A stretch of DNA of 64,000 bases from an uncultured Anaerolineae bacterium (GCA_938034415.1 CALHLE010000008.1:1-64000); one strand, 5' to 3'. Counted from the stretch's first letter, positions 45,722 to 55,881 are shown. A program made the numbers and translations. Notes: generated from the letters alone by a model not told the origin.

Positions 45722-48652
45722 ATGAATGGGCCTTCTATGCATCGAGAATCCGATTCGAGTGCCTCGGGCGCTTCGGATCCCGGTTTATCAGGCTTGACAG
45801 AGACGCCGGTCATTGACCGCATCCCTCGGCTGGCCGATAGAAAGCACAAGCCACCGCGCTCAACCCGCGAAACCCCACGCACGCAGTTCCTGCTGCCGAC
45901 GACGCGCGCGGGTTGGCTGAAAGTGATCGGCGTTGCCTTCGCCGCCGTCTTGTCCGTAGGCGCGGCGCTTGTGAGCCTGCGCCTGCTCAGCGCCAATGAT
46001 TGCAGCGAATTCACGACCGAGCGGACGACGGTGGCTGCCGAGGACTTTCAGATTCAGGTGATGCCGAGCGATCTGACCGGCAGCTTTGGCGTGAAGCTGG
46101 GCGTCTTGTCGTTGGCCGACCTCACTGCTGCGTCTCGTGACGCCGAGCTTCAAGCTGCTGCCTCCGGCCTGCCATCTGGGTTAACGATTGTGGGCGACCC
46201 GGTCAGGGTCAAAACCTGCAGCGCCGATCCCAAGCGGGCGACGCTGCGCATGAGCATCCCGCCTGGCGTGGAAGCAGACACGAGTTTGGATTTGTATGGC
46301 TGGGATAGCCGAGCGCGTGCGTGGGCGTGGCTCGGCGGCGAGTTGGATGCGGCGTCTCGAACTGTTGTGGCGCATGTGACCCGCGTGCCTTCGCTCGTGG
46401 CGTTAATGAGAGTTGCGCCCATTCCGCCTGCGCTCGGCGTCGAGCTGCCGCCGGCGTCCCGTGATCCGACGGCGATCGCCCAGTCTATCCCGCCTGGCGC
46501 CGGGATCGGCTATGCCACTGGCCTCTATCTGGGCGACCGCAGCAGCATCGTCGGCGACCCGGGTAGGTTGCTGCGGCCAAGCAGTGTGCCCCTGAGGGTC
46601 ATCCCAGTCGTGCGCAACTGGGGCGCGCAAGGCGAAGTCAACCGCACGCTGCTGCGCGCGATGCTGGCCAGCGAAGCAAGCCGCGCTGCGCATGTGAACG
46701 CGCTGATTGGTCTCGTCGCGGCCGGTGGCTTCGAGGGCGTGCAGATAGACTATCGCGGCGTGGAAGCGGCGCAGCGCGACGCCTTTTCGCAATTCATCGA
46801 GCAACTCGGCGCGCGTTTGGCCGAGCGTGGCAAGATCCTCAGCGTCGCCGTCCCTGCCCCCGCGCTCACGGACCCAACCGGCGTGTTCGACTCGTTGGGC
46901 TATGACCTGTATCGGATTGGCCAAGCCGCTGCACTGGTGCAGCTCGATTTAAGCGCCAACCCTGAGGTGTGGTGTACCGACCGGTTGGATCCGTTGATGA
47001 CATGGGCGGTTGGCCGTGTGGATCGCCGTAAGCTGCAGGTGATCCTCCCGACCCTGAGCGTCCAGAAAGATGCCAACGGGCGGGTGAGGCTGGCCGGCCT
47101 GGAGGAGGCGCTGGCTGTTCTGGGTGGGCTGCAGACCGTAGCGCCCGCCGTTGCGCCTGGCGCCAGCGTCAGGATGTGGTGGAGCGGCGATGTCGAACCG
47201 TCCGATGCGCGCTATGACCCGACCGGTCAGTTCTACTCCTATAGCTACGTAGATGAACGCGGCATCCAGCAGACGGTGTGGCTGAACACTGCCGCCAGCT
47301 TTAAGCGCACGCTGGAGCGCCTGAGTCGGCATAACATGCGCGGCGTCACACTGCGCGGGCTGACGCATCCCGGCAACGATGACGGCGTGATGCAAATTGT
47401 GGATGGCTTCATGCGCGGCGACCTGGCTTCGGTGCAGGCGCCAGAACCGGTGATCAAAGTGTCGTTTGGCGCCGGCACGCCGTTTAGCCTGCTGCTGAGC
47501 CAGGGCGCAGAGGCGATGATCGTGCAGGCGCCTGGCGGCGAGGGCCAGTATGAGATCACTTCTGCCTTTCAAAGCGCGCGGGCGGTGACCTTGAACCCGG
47601 CGCGTGTGTTGGTATCCAAAGATGCGCCCACTGACGAAGGCGGCGCAGATGCGGCGTCTGTTGCGTCGGCTGCTGCGGGTCAAGCGTCTCAAGGCGCTGC
47701 GTCTCCCATGCCCGGCGTAAACGCCGAGCGATTCGAACTCGGCGGCCATGTCAACGACCTGGCCCACGCCGCGCAGATGAAGACCGCAGGCATGACCTGG
47801 GCGCGCACCGAGGTGCGCGGCGAAGCCGTGCCCGAGGCATTTATCGCCGAAGCCAAAGCCAAAGGATTGAAAGTGCTCGTCACCGCCGTCGGCGATCGCA
47901 GCCGCGTGATGGATGTCGCTTACCGCGATCAATGGGCGCAACACCTGGGCAAAATCGCGGCTGCCGGCGCGGATGCGATCGAGGTGTGGAGCGAGCCGAA
48001 CTATAAGGCGGAATGGCCGGCCGGTCAGATCAGCGGTGCGTCTTATGCCGACCTGTTGAAGCGCGCTTACTTTGCCATCAAACAGGTTAATCCCAATGTA
48101 CTGGTGATCAGCGCCGGACTGGCGCAGACATCGGGCGTGTTTGCCGGCGGATGCGCCGAGGACGGCTGCGATGAGTTGGCCTTCCTGAACCAGATGGCCG
48201 CCGAGCGAGCTCAGGATTACATGGACTGTGTGGGCATCCACTACACGTCTGGCTTTGAGTCGCCCAGCGCGGTAGGCGCGCTCCATTACTCTCAATATTA
48301 CGAGCCGCTGCGCAACGCGCACTATGGCGCGTTCAACGGCGCCAAGCCGGTGTGCTTCACGGCGCTGGGCTATGTGACGGCGGATGGGTTCCCTTCAGGC
48401 ATGCCGGCCAAGTATTCGTTTGCCGCAGGCACGACGTTGGCCGATCATTCAGCATGGTTAGCCGAAGCGGCTAAGCTCTCCAAAGCAAGCGGCAAGGTCC
48501 GTTTGATGATCGTGTGGAACGTGGATGCGACGGAGTGGATTGCGGATGATCCTTCTCGAAACATCGAAGGTGATCCTCAGGCAGGCTACGCCATGATTCG
48601 ACCTGACGGCACGTGTCCGGCTTGCGAAGCTTTGCGCAGCGTCATGAAATGA
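45722..48652 (+). CDS. Membrane-anchored two-domain glycosidase-like protein (GH18-like plus GH-A clan-like), probably catalytically degenerate
   Basis: N-terminal TM anchor; GGFEGVQIDYRGVEAA (GH18-type strand); AIEVWSEPNYKAEWP and VCFTALGYVT (GH-A-type strands with the usual second Glu absent). Confidence 0.7.
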   Translation: MNGPSMHRESDSSASGASDPGLSGLTETPVIDRIPRLADRKHKPPRSTRETPRTQFLLPTTRAGWLKVIGVAFAAVLSVGAALVSLRLLSANDCSEFTTERTTVAAEDFQIQVMPSDLTGSFGVKLGVLSLADLTAASRDAELQAAASGLPSGLTIVGDPVRVKTCSADPKRATLRMSIPPGVEADTSLDLYGWDSRARAWAWLGGELDAASRTVVAHVTRVPSLVALMRVAPIPPALGVELPPASRDPTAIAQSIPPGAGIGYATGLYLGDRSSIVGDPGRLLRPSSVPLRVIPVVRNWGAQGEVNRTLLRAMLASEASRAAHVNALIGLVAAGGFEGVQIDYRGVEAAQRDAFSQFIEQLGARLAERGKILSVAVPAPALTDPTGVFDSLGYDLYRIGQAAALVQLDLSANPEVWCTDRLDPLMTWAVGRVDRRKLQVILPTLSVQKDANGRVRLAGLEEALAVLGGLQTVAPAVAPGASVRMWWSGDVEPSDARYDPTGQFYSYSYVDERGIQQTVWLNTAASFKRTLERLSRHNMRGVTLRGLTHPGNDDGVMQIVDGFMRGDLASVQAPEPVIKVSFGAGTPFSLLLSQGAEAMIVQAPGGEGQYEITSAFQSARAVTLNPARVLVSKDAPTDEGGADAASVASAAAGQASQGAASPMPGVNAERFELGGHVNDLAHAAQMKTAGMTWARTEVRGEAVPEAFIAEAKAKGLKVLVTAVGDRSRVMDVAYRDQWAQHLGKIAAAGADAIEVWSEPNYKAEWPAGQISGASYADLLKRAYFAIKQVNPNVLVISAGLAQTSGVFAGGCAEDGCDELAFLNQMAAERAQDYMDCVGIHYTSGFESPSAVGALHYSQYYEPLRNAHYGAFNGAKPVCFTALGYVTADGFPSGMPAKYSFAAGTTLADHSAWLAEAAKLSKASGKVRLMIVWNVDATEWIADDPSRNIEGDPQAGYAMIRPDGTCPACEALRSVMK

Positions 48653-50100
48653 GCCGATACACCTTCAACCCTAAGCTCGACCCCAGTCGGGAACGCAATC
48701 GTCGTTTGCTCGTCAGCGTCGCCGCATTAGGCGCGACTGCGTTGTTTGCCCTAGCGCTGCTCGGCTTCGGCATCTGCTTGTTGACCGGCGGGTGCGCGAT
48801 CGGCAGCACAGGAGCGGCTGAAGAACCCACGCCGTTCGTCCCAGAGGTGACCATCTTTGCGCCGCAAGTTACACCGCCGACGAGCGGAGTTTCGGACAGC
48901 GCGTCGGCCAACACTGCGCCGCCGCCCGCTGCAACCATGGATCCGCGCGGGAAGATCGAAGGCATTGACGACTTTGTGTGCCCCAACCCGCGCCCTGCGC
49001 CGGCGCGGTTCGGTTACGGCATCCAGAGCAACTGGCCGGTCGGCGACATCGGCCTGTTCAACTCCATCATGGCCGAGCAACTGAAGATGGACTGGACGAA
49101 GGCACAGGTGCGCTGGACGGACTTTGAGCCTAACGGTCGCGGTCAATACGAGCTATACAAGTGGCAACTGCTGGACGCCTTTACCGCTGACGCCAATAAG
49201 AAAGGCTTGCACATCTTGTTCGGCGTGCTCGATGCGCCGGCATGGGCGCGACCCCGAAACGCCAACCCCGCGCGGCCGGACCTGCTTGGCCCACCGGATG
49301 ACTACGAGGACGCGCGCATCTTCATCGAGAAGCTGCTCGCCCGCTACAAGGGCTGCGTGCAGGCCATCGAGGTGTGGAACGAGATGAACCTCGACCGCGA
49401 GTGGACGGTCGCCTCCCGCCAGATCAAAGCCAGCGATTACGTGGCTTTCCTGGATGCGATTGTGCCCACCATCCGCGCGATCGACCCGAGCGTCATCGTG
49501 CTGATGGGCGCTCTCTCGCCAACCGGCGCGAACATCACTCAAGATGGTGTGATGCAGGTGGTGGATGACCTGACCTACATGGATCAGTTCGTCGCCGCCG
49601 GCGGCCCCGCCCGCGTGGACTGCATTGGCGTGCACCTGAACGGCTACAACATGCCGCCCGATAAGGAGTGGAACGAGGGCTACAACGATCCCACGGCGAC
49701 CTTCCGCGGCCCGTTCGACTCGCCTCATCCGTCGTGGTCGTTCAAGAGCACGATGCGTCTGTATCACGAGAAAACGCGAAAGCCGCTGTGCGTGACCGAA
49801 TTCGGCTGGGCTTCGATGGAGAACCTCAAGCGCTCAGACGGGTCGCCCGTGCAAGGCGCGCCGCCTGGGTTCGGCTTTGCGCTCGACAACACCGAGCAAG
49901 AGCAAGCCGACTGGATCGTGCAAGGCTTCCAGATCATGCGCGATAGCGGCTATGTCAAGTTCGCCATCGTCTTCAACCTAGACTACATTCAGAAAGTGGG
50001 CGGCGAGCCGGATCAGGAGAACGTCGCGCCGTATAGCATTACGCGGCGCGATGGGTCGCCGCGCCCGGCTTTTGAGGCGCTGAAGGCCATGCCGCGCTAG
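48649..50100 (+). CDS. Membrane-anchored GH-A clan (GH39/GH5-like) glycosidase
   Basis: ATGA overlap with previous gene; TM anchor; AIEVWNEMNLDREW (acid/base) and LCVTEFGWAS (nucleophile). Confidence 0.78.
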   Translation: MSRYTFNPKLDPSRERNRRLLVSVAALGATALFALALLGFGICLLTGGCAIGSTGAAEEPTPFVPEVTIFAPQVTPPTSGVSDSASANTAPPPAATMDPRGKIEGIDDFVCPNPRPAPARFGYGIQSNWPVGDIGLFNSIMAEQLKMDWTKAQVRWTDFEPNGRGQYELYKWQLLDAFTADANKKGLHILFGVLDAPAWARPRNANPARPDLLGPPDDYEDARIFIEKLLARYKGCVQAIEVWNEMNLDREWTVASRQIKASDYVAFLDAIVPTIRAIDPSVIVLMGALSPTGANITQDGVMQVVDDLTYMDQFVAAGGPARVDCIGVHLNGYNMPPDKEWNEGYNDPTATFRGPFDSPHPSWSFKSTMRLYHEKTRKPLCVTEFGWASMENLKRSDGSPVQGAPPGFGFALDNTEQEQADWIVQGFQIMRDSGYVKFAIVFNLDYIQKVGGEPDQENVAPYSITRRDGSPRPAFEALKAMPR

Positions 50101-50130
50101 CCTGGTCGCCCGCCTTCAGCCCAGCTAACG

Positions 50131-51297
50131 ATGAGACGAGCACGCCAGGCCGCCTGGATGGTCGTTGCGGCGTTGGTAGCCGCATGCGCAGCGCCAAACG
50201 TCATGCGTCCGCCGCCGCAGGCCGAGTCGGCGCGGCCCGTCGCGCCGCAATTTCCTCCGCCGCGCCGGGTCGAGTCGCCCGGCTATGGCTTTGAGGCCTA
50301 TCTGTGGTGGAAGCCGGAGATCGCCACGCGCGACTTGGGGCTAATTCGCGAGGCCGGCTTCAAGTGGGTCAAGCAGACCTTCGCCTGGCGCGACATCGAG
50401 ATTGAGCAAGGCATATACGACTGGAGCCGCGCCGATCAGGTCGTGTTCCTGGCGACGGAGGTCTTCACGCGCAATTTGATCGCGCGGTTGGATCGCGAGC
50501 CGTACTGGGACCGCCGCGACTATCCACTCGGCCAGGGCATCGCCGCCGGCCCACCGCGTCACCTTCAGCATTTCTTTAACTTCTGCGCTGCCATCGCTGC
50601 GCGCTACAAAGGCAAGATCGCCGCGTATCAGGTCTGGAACGAGCCGAACCTGGCGCGCGAGTGGGGCGGCATGCCTCCCGATCCGCGCGCCTACGTCGAG
50701 ATGTTGAGGGGATGCTACCTGGCCATCAAGCAAGCCGACCCCGATGCACTCGTGATCAGCGCCGGCTTGGCGCCGACCGGCACTGGCCCGCCGCTGGCCA
50801 TGCCGGACGAGCAATTCCTCATCGCGATGTATGAGGCCGGCGCAGCGCCCTACTTCGACCTGTTGGGCGTGCATGCGCCCGGGTTCCGCGCCGCGCCGGA
50901 GACGCCGCCCGGCATGGCCGTCAGCATCCCTGAGCTGGGTGGGCAGCGTTTCTTCGCCTTCCGCCGCGTCGAGGACTTGCGGGCGATCATGGAGCGCTTC
51001 GGCGATGGTCACAAACAAGTTGCCGTGCTGGAGTTCGGCTGGACGACCGATCCGGTCAACACGAACTACGCCTGGTTCGCCATAGACGAGCAGTTGAAAG
51101 CGGACTACATGGTGCGCGCCTTTCGCTGGGCCAGGCAGAATTGGCAGCCGTGGATCGGCCCGATGATCGCGCTCTCCATCCCGCAGTTCGACTGGACGCC
51201 GCAGAACGAGCAGTACTGGTGGGCTGTTGTGGATCCGCACTATCCGGAGACGCGCACGCGCCCGGCCTATGAGGCGCTGAAGGCGATGGACAAGTGA
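50131..51297 (+). CDS. Lipoprotein GH-A clan (GH39/GH5-like) glycosidase
   Basis: Lipobox-like LVAACAAP; YQVWNEPNLAREW and VAVLEFGWTTD. Confidence 0.8.
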   Translation: MRRARQAAWMVVAALVAACAAPNVMRPPPQAESARPVAPQFPPPRRVESPGYGFEAYLWWKPEIATRDLGLIREAGFKWVKQTFAWRDIEIEQGIYDWSRADQVVFLATEVFTRNLIARLDREPYWDRRDYPLGQGIAAGPPRHLQHFFNFCAAIAARYKGKIAAYQVWNEPNLAREWGGMPPDPRAYVEMLRGCYLAIKQADPDALVISAGLAPTGTGPPLAMPDEQFLIAMYEAGAAPYFDLLGVHAPGFRAAPETPPGMAVSIPELGGQRFFAFRRVEDLRAIMERFGDGHKQVAVLEFGWTTDPVNTNYAWFAIDEQLKADYMVRAFRWARQNWQPWIGPMIALSIPQFDWTPQNEQYWWAVVDPHYPETRTRPAYEALKAMDK

Positions 51298-51304
51298 TCC
51301 GGCC

Positions 51305-52501
51305 ATGCGCTGCGTGTTCGATGTCCTCGACGGCGCGCCATTGTGCGATGCGTTCAGCCTGTCCGGGCGCGCCATCCCGCGCATCGTCGGCGAGTTCTGG
51401 ACGGCGCGGCAGCGGCAGGCCTGTTCGCTCCACGAGATCTCCTATCGCGCTTGCTTCAAGCCACAGCTCCCGCGCTACTTCATCGAGCGGCTGACCCGAC
51501 CCGGCGACATCGTGTACGACCCGTTCAGCGGGCGCGGGACGACGGCTGTTGAGGCGGCGCTGTTGGGCCGACGCGTCATCGCCAACGACGTGAACCCGCT
51601 CAGCGCCATCCTCACTGCGCCGCGTTTGCGCCCGCCGACGCTCGAAGCGGTGGCTGACCGACTGGCGCGCATTCCAGACTCCGTGCAACGCGCCGAGATC
51701 GATCTCTCGATGTTCTTCCATCCGGATACCGAGCGCGAGATCGTCGGCCTGCGCGGCTATCTGGCGGCGCGCCGCCAGGCCGGCGCGGAAGACGACGTGG
51801 ACGCCTGGATTCGCATGGTGGCGACCAACCGGCTGACCGGCCACTCGCGCGGCTTCTTCTCGGTCTATACGCTCCCGCCCAATCAGGCGGCCAATCCCGA
51901 GCGCCAGCGCCGCATCAACGCTCGCTTGAATCAGCAACCCGAGTACCGCGACACGCGGGCCATCATCTTGCGCAAGACGGCGAGCCTGCTGCGTGGGCTT
52001 ACCGAGGCGCAGCGCGCGAACCTGCGCGCCGCAGCCGAATCGGCGCTGCTGCTGACCTGCGACGCGCGAAGCACGCCGGCCATCCCGGACGGCAGCGCTC
52101 AGCTCACGGTCACTTCGCCGCCGTTTTTGGACGTAGTGCAATATGCCGCAGACAACTGGCTGCGCTGTTGGTTCAACGGAATTGCGGTCGAAGAGGTCGC
52201 GCCGCGCATCACGCTGTCACGCACGTTGCAATCCTGGTCAACTGTGATGCGTGCGGTCTTCGACGAGCTGCATCGAGTGACGCGGCCGGGCGGCTGGGTG
52301 GCGTTCGAGGTGGGGGAGGTGCGCGGGGGGCGCGTGCGCCTGGATGAACATGTCGCCCCGATAGGCGAATCGGCCGGCTTCGCCTGCGCCGCGATCCTGG
52401 TCAACCAGCAGCGCTTTACCAAAACTGCCCACATCTGGGGCGTGGCCAACAACGCCTGCGGCACAAACACCAATCGCATCGTGGTCTTTCGCAAAGAGTG
52501 A
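51305..52501 (+). CDS. DNA methyltransferase (N4/N6 amino-MTase type), solitary
   Basis: Motif I VYDPFSGRGTTAVEAALLGRRVIANDVNPLS; motif IV LTVTSPPFLDVVQYAADNWLRCWF; no nuclease gene adjacent. Confidence 0.82.
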   Translation: MRCVFDVLDGAPLCDAFSLSGRAIPRIVGEFWTARQRQACSLHEISYRACFKPQLPRYFIERLTRPGDIVYDPFSGRGTTAVEAALLGRRVIANDVNPLSAILTAPRLRPPTLEAVADRLARIPDSVQRAEIDLSMFFHPDTEREIVGLRGYLAARRQAGAEDDVDAWIRMVATNRLTGHSRGFFSVYTLPPNQAANPERQRRINARLNQQPEYRDTRAIILRKTASLLRGLTEAQRANLRAAAESALLLTCDARSTPAIPDGSAQLTVTSPPFLDVVQYAADNWLRCWFNGIAVEEVAPRITLSRTLQSWSTVMRAVFDELHRVTRPGGWVAFEVGEVRGGRVRLDEHVAPIGESAGFACAAILVNQQRFTKTAHIWGVANNACGTNTNRIVVFRKE

Positions 52502-52759
52502 TGACCGCAGGACAACGCCGGCCGTCGCTTGCGCCGGCCTAAATAATTTGGCTACATAAATAAGGCTGTCGTAGCGGGTTGGACGTGATAACTTCGGGTG
52601 CCGAACAGGTGTGGTAGGGTTGAAAGTGAAACGTTACGCTGCTTTCTCCTTCGGGCCGCGAGCGCGCGCCGGGCGAGACAGTCGTGGCGTCACTTTGCAG
52701 CGGACGACAAGCCAGGCAGCTTGTCGCCGAACCGGACGTTTATCGTTACCCGAACAGAG

Positions 52760-53863
52760 ATGATTCGTTTGACACGGCAAACGCTCGAAAAGTATCAGGT
52801 CTTGATCTATTTTGTGGCCGTCGGCAGCGGCCTGATCGTCGGCATGGCTCAACCGATGTGGCTGGGGACGCTGGAGGCCATGCTGCGGCCCGTCCTTGCG
52901 TTGCTCCTTTACACCACCTTCACCCAGGTGCCGCTGGCCCATCTGCGCGAGAGCATCGCTGACCGGCGCTTCATCCTCGCCGCCGTGGTGGGCAACTTCC
53001 TCATCGTGCCGGCGCTGGTGGCCGGCCTGGCGCAATTTTTGCCGGGCGACGTGGCGATTCGCCTTGGGGTATTGATGGTGCTGCTGGTGCCCTGCACCGA
53101 CTGGTTTATCACGTTCACCCATCTGGGCGGCGGAGACACCCGATGCGCCATCGCTTTCGCCCCGGTCAGCCTGCTGCTGCAAGGCCTCTTGCTGCCGTTG
53201 TATCTCTGGCTTTTCCTCGGCGAGGCGCTGGGGGTGGCGATGGTGTGGCGCGAGATGCTGATCGCCTTTGGCAGCCTGATCCTGTTACCATTGTTGGGCG
53301 CTTGGCTCACCGAGCGGTGGGCCGAGGGTGAGCCTCGGCGGCGCGGCGTACTGGGCAGGCTGTCTTGGTTTCCGTTGCCGCTCCTCGCCGTGGTCGTCTT
53401 CATCATCGCAGCAACGCAGGTGAACCTGGTGGCGGGATCGCTGGCGGCGCTCGGCCGGTTGCTCCTTATCTTCGTCGCCTACTTAGTCCTTGCCGGGCTG
53501 ATCGCCCGCGGCCTGGCGCGGGCCTTCCGCCTGCCGACGGCTCAAGGCCGCGTGCTGGCATTCAGCCTGGGCACTCGCAACTCGTTCGTGGTGCTGCCGC
53601 TTGCGCTGGCGCTCCCCCCGGCTTTTGGCCTAGCAGTCGTCGCCATCGTCTTCCAGTCCCTGGTGGAATTGGTCGGCATGGTCACGTATCTGTGGTGGGT
53701 GCCAAGGCGGCTCTTTCCCGAGGCCGCCCGCAGCGCGGCCCAGGAGGACACAACCCGGCGCGGCGCATTGGCCGATGCCGTCAAGCTGTCCGGCCAGGGT
53801 GAGTATCCGCCGCTACCGACGCGCTCTGCGCGACAGGCGCAGCATCTCGAGGGGGCGGAATGA
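52760..53863 (+). CDS. Bile acid:sodium symporter / ACR3 arsenite-transporter-like membrane protein
   Basis: Multiple TM segments; VLLVPCTDWFITFTHLGGGDTRCAIAFAPVSLLLQ; NSFVVLPLALALPPAFGLAVVAIVFQSLVEL. Confidence 0.75.
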   Translation: MIRLTRQTLEKYQVLIYFVAVGSGLIVGMAQPMWLGTLEAMLRPVLALLLYTTFTQVPLAHLRESIADRRFILAAVVGNFLIVPALVAGLAQFLPGDVAIRLGVLMVLLVPCTDWFITFTHLGGGDTRCAIAFAPVSLLLQGLLLPLYLWLFLGEALGVAMVWREMLIAFGSLILLPLLGAWLTERWAEGEPRRRGVLGRLSWFPLPLLAVVVFIIAATQVNLVAGSLAALGRLLLIFVAYLVLAGLIARGLARAFRLPTAQGRVLAFSLGTRNSFVVLPLALALPPAFGLAVVAIVFQSLVELVGMVTYLWWVPRRLFPEAARSAAQEDTTRRGALADAVKLSGQGEYPPLPTRSARQAQHLEGAE

Positions 53864-53891
53864 GACTCGGAAAGCGCTCAACCTCGCGGCG

Positions 53892-54446
53892 TCAATGTAA
53901 CTTCTTAATCTCTTCGTCGAGCTGAGCCAGACGGCCTTCGACGCTGTCTTTGAAGCGGGCCAGCGCTTCGGAGAACGCATCGGTCGCCTCCAGCAGCTCG
54001 TTGGCCACTTGGCTGGGCGACTTGAGGTTGAGCAGGTTTGTGGGGTCGGGCAGCGGGGCAAAACCGACGAACGCGCCGTCGGCGTCGCGCACGGCCGAGC
54101 GCACGCTGATGATTGCATCGCGGTTGATCGGCCCGTAGATGTGCGGGAAGCGCGGCGCACCGTCCGGCGCAGTGTCGCTGACCGATGCTTCCGGCGGAAG
54201 CGGAGCGCCGCCCTGGGGTGGAGCCGGCGCTTCCCAGCGCACCTCGCTGGTCAGGCGCGCCTCGTCAATTTCCAGGACGACGAACTCGCCTGGCCGGTCT
54301 TTGTAGAAGGCGTTGGCGATGCGCAGCAGGAGGTCGTCGCCTTGCGTCGCATGGATGAAGCCCTCGCGTGCCAAGCTGTCGGCGCGGTAGGGTTGGTCGG
54401 CCGGTGTAGCTTCCCAGTCGGCGCGCGGGGCAAGGTGTAGGATCAT
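53892..54446 (-). CDS. DUF952-domain protein with coiled-coil-like C-terminus
   Basis: MILHLAPRADWEATPADQPYRADSLAREGFIHATQGDDLLLRIANAFYKDRPGEFVVLEID...PHIYGPINRDAI; overlaps the tatC stop. Confidence 0.8.
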   Translation of the reverse strand: MILHLAPRADWEATPADQPYRADSLAREGFIHATQGDDLLLRIANAFYKDRPGEFVVLEIDEARLTSEVRWEAPAPPQGGAPLPPEASVSDTAPDGAPRFPHIYGPINRDAIISVRSAVRDADGAFVGFAPLPDPTNLLNLKSPSQVANELLEATDAFSEALARFKDSVEGRLAQLDEEIKKLH

Positions 54447-55231
54447 TTGGCGTCCTTGAGCTTCTCTTCGGGGTCGAGCATGGCCGGCACGGTGGCATGG
54501 CGGCGGGCGATGTAGGCCATCACGACGCTGAACACGTAGAGCAGCAACAACGGCACCATGACGATGCTCATGTTGACGGGATCGGGCGTTGGCGTGATGA
54601 GCGCAGCCAGTACGGCGACGATCACCACCGCCCAGCGCCAATGCCGCTTGAGCACGTTGGCGTTGATCACGTTGGCCTTGGCCAAGATGAAGATGATCAA
54701 TGGCATCTCGAACGCCACGCCCATCCAGAACATCACGCCGGCGACGAAGGGGATGTAGTCATCTGGCGTCAACGCGACGTTGAAGACGCTGGGGAAGATG
54801 CCGGTGAGGAAACCCACCGCTGCCGGCAGCATGACGAAAAACGCGAACGTCGCGCCCAAGATGAACAGCCCAAATCCGAACGGCAGGCCGATGAGGATCC
54901 AGCGCTTCTCGTGCGGCAGCAAGCCGGGGAAGATGAAAGCCAGGATCTGATACAAGATGAATGGCAGCGCTAGGATGGCGCCGGTGGTCACCGACACCGT
55001 GAAAACGTTGGTCAGCGGCGAAGTCGGGCTTGTCACCAGAAGCTGCTTGGCCGGGCCGTAGGGCGCGAGCAGGATTTTCAAAATCTGCTCTGCGAAGGCC
55101 AGCCCGACCGCCGTGCCTACGGCCAGCGCGATCACCGCCTTCAGGAGCCGATCGCGCAGTTCGCGCACGTGCTCGAGGAGGGTCATGCCCTCTTCTTCTT
55201 GTAGCTCGCCCATCGGTTGAACGTTTTGCGC
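54443..55231 (-). CDS. tatC: Twin-arginine translocase subunit TatC
   Basis: MTLLEHVRELRDRLLKAV; FEMPLIIFILAKANVINANVLKRHWRWAVVIVAVLAALITPTPDPVNM. Confidence 0.95.
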   Translation of the reverse strand, partial: AQNVQPMGELQEEEGMTLLEHVRELRDRLLKAVIALAVGTAVGLAFAEQILKILLAPYGPAKQLLVTSPTSPLTNVFTVSVTTGAILALPFILYQILAFIFPGLLPHEKRWILIGLPFGFGLFILGATFAFFVMLPAAVGFLTGIFPSVFNVALTPDDYIPFVAGVMFWMGVAFEMPLIIFILAKANVINANVLKRHWRWAVVIVAVLAALITPTPDPVNMSIVMVPLLLLYVFSVVMAYIARRHATVPAMLDPEEKLKDAK

Positions 55232-55260
55232 CATACGTCTGCCTAGATAGTTATACACGA

Positions 55261-55881
55261 TCACCCACGCCAGGGGTTATCGTCGTCCAGCCGATCGGTG
55301 CGGATCGTCGCGCCGACCGAGGCCCAGGGGTTGTCATCCGGCAGTTCGATCGGGATGTGGTCCTTGGAAGCGAGCAGGGGCGGAAGTACAACGCGCGCGC
55401 CATTCGATACATCGGCCGGCTGCTCGGTCGCGGTGGTCAGGTCAGCGTGAGATGCCGGGGGATGCGTTGCGGGGTGGGGCGGCGCAGGTAGAGGAGCGGG
55501 GGTGTTCAAAGGCGCGGCGGCGCCGTTCAGGCCGTTCGTCGCTGCTGGCAGGGTCGGTGTGCTCGGCGGCGGGTTCAGGCTGGCGGCCCTGCTGATGTCG
55601 TCGGCGTAAGGCTGCAGGATCGCGCGCAGGTCGGCTGCTTCTCGGATAGCCTGCACCTCACGGCGGATCTCACGGGTCACCTCGTCAAGGTCCTGGGCGA
55701 TGGGTTGCAGTTCGCCTTTGAACTCCTGGGTGAAAGCGATATACGTCTCGCGCAGGCGGCGCAGGGCAGCGCCCAGGCCGCGCGTAAACTCCGGCAGGCG
55801 CTCTGGCCCGAACACGAGGAAGATCAGGATCAAGATGAACAGCACCTCCAGCGGGCCAATGCCGAGAATCGTTCCGTTCAT
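55261..55881 (-). CDS. Twin-arginine translocase TatA/TatB-family subunit
   Basis: ILGIGPLEVLFILILIFLVFGPERLPEFTRGLGAALRRLRE with long Pro-rich tail. Confidence 0.92.
   Translation of the reverse strand: MNGTILGIGPLEVLFILILIFLVFGPERLPEFTRGLGAALRRLRETYIAFTQEFKGELQPIAQDLDEVTREIRREVQAIREAADLRAILQPYADDISRAASLNPPPSTPTLPAATNGLNGAAAPLNTPAPLPAPPHPATHPPASHADLTTATEQPADVSNGARVVLPPLLASKDHIPIELPDDNPWASVGATIRTDRLDDDNPWRG

Noticed and set aside
46949-48322. 457-aa minus-strand ORF
   Set aside because: Antisense to the GH18/GH-A-like gene; no coherent domain pattern.
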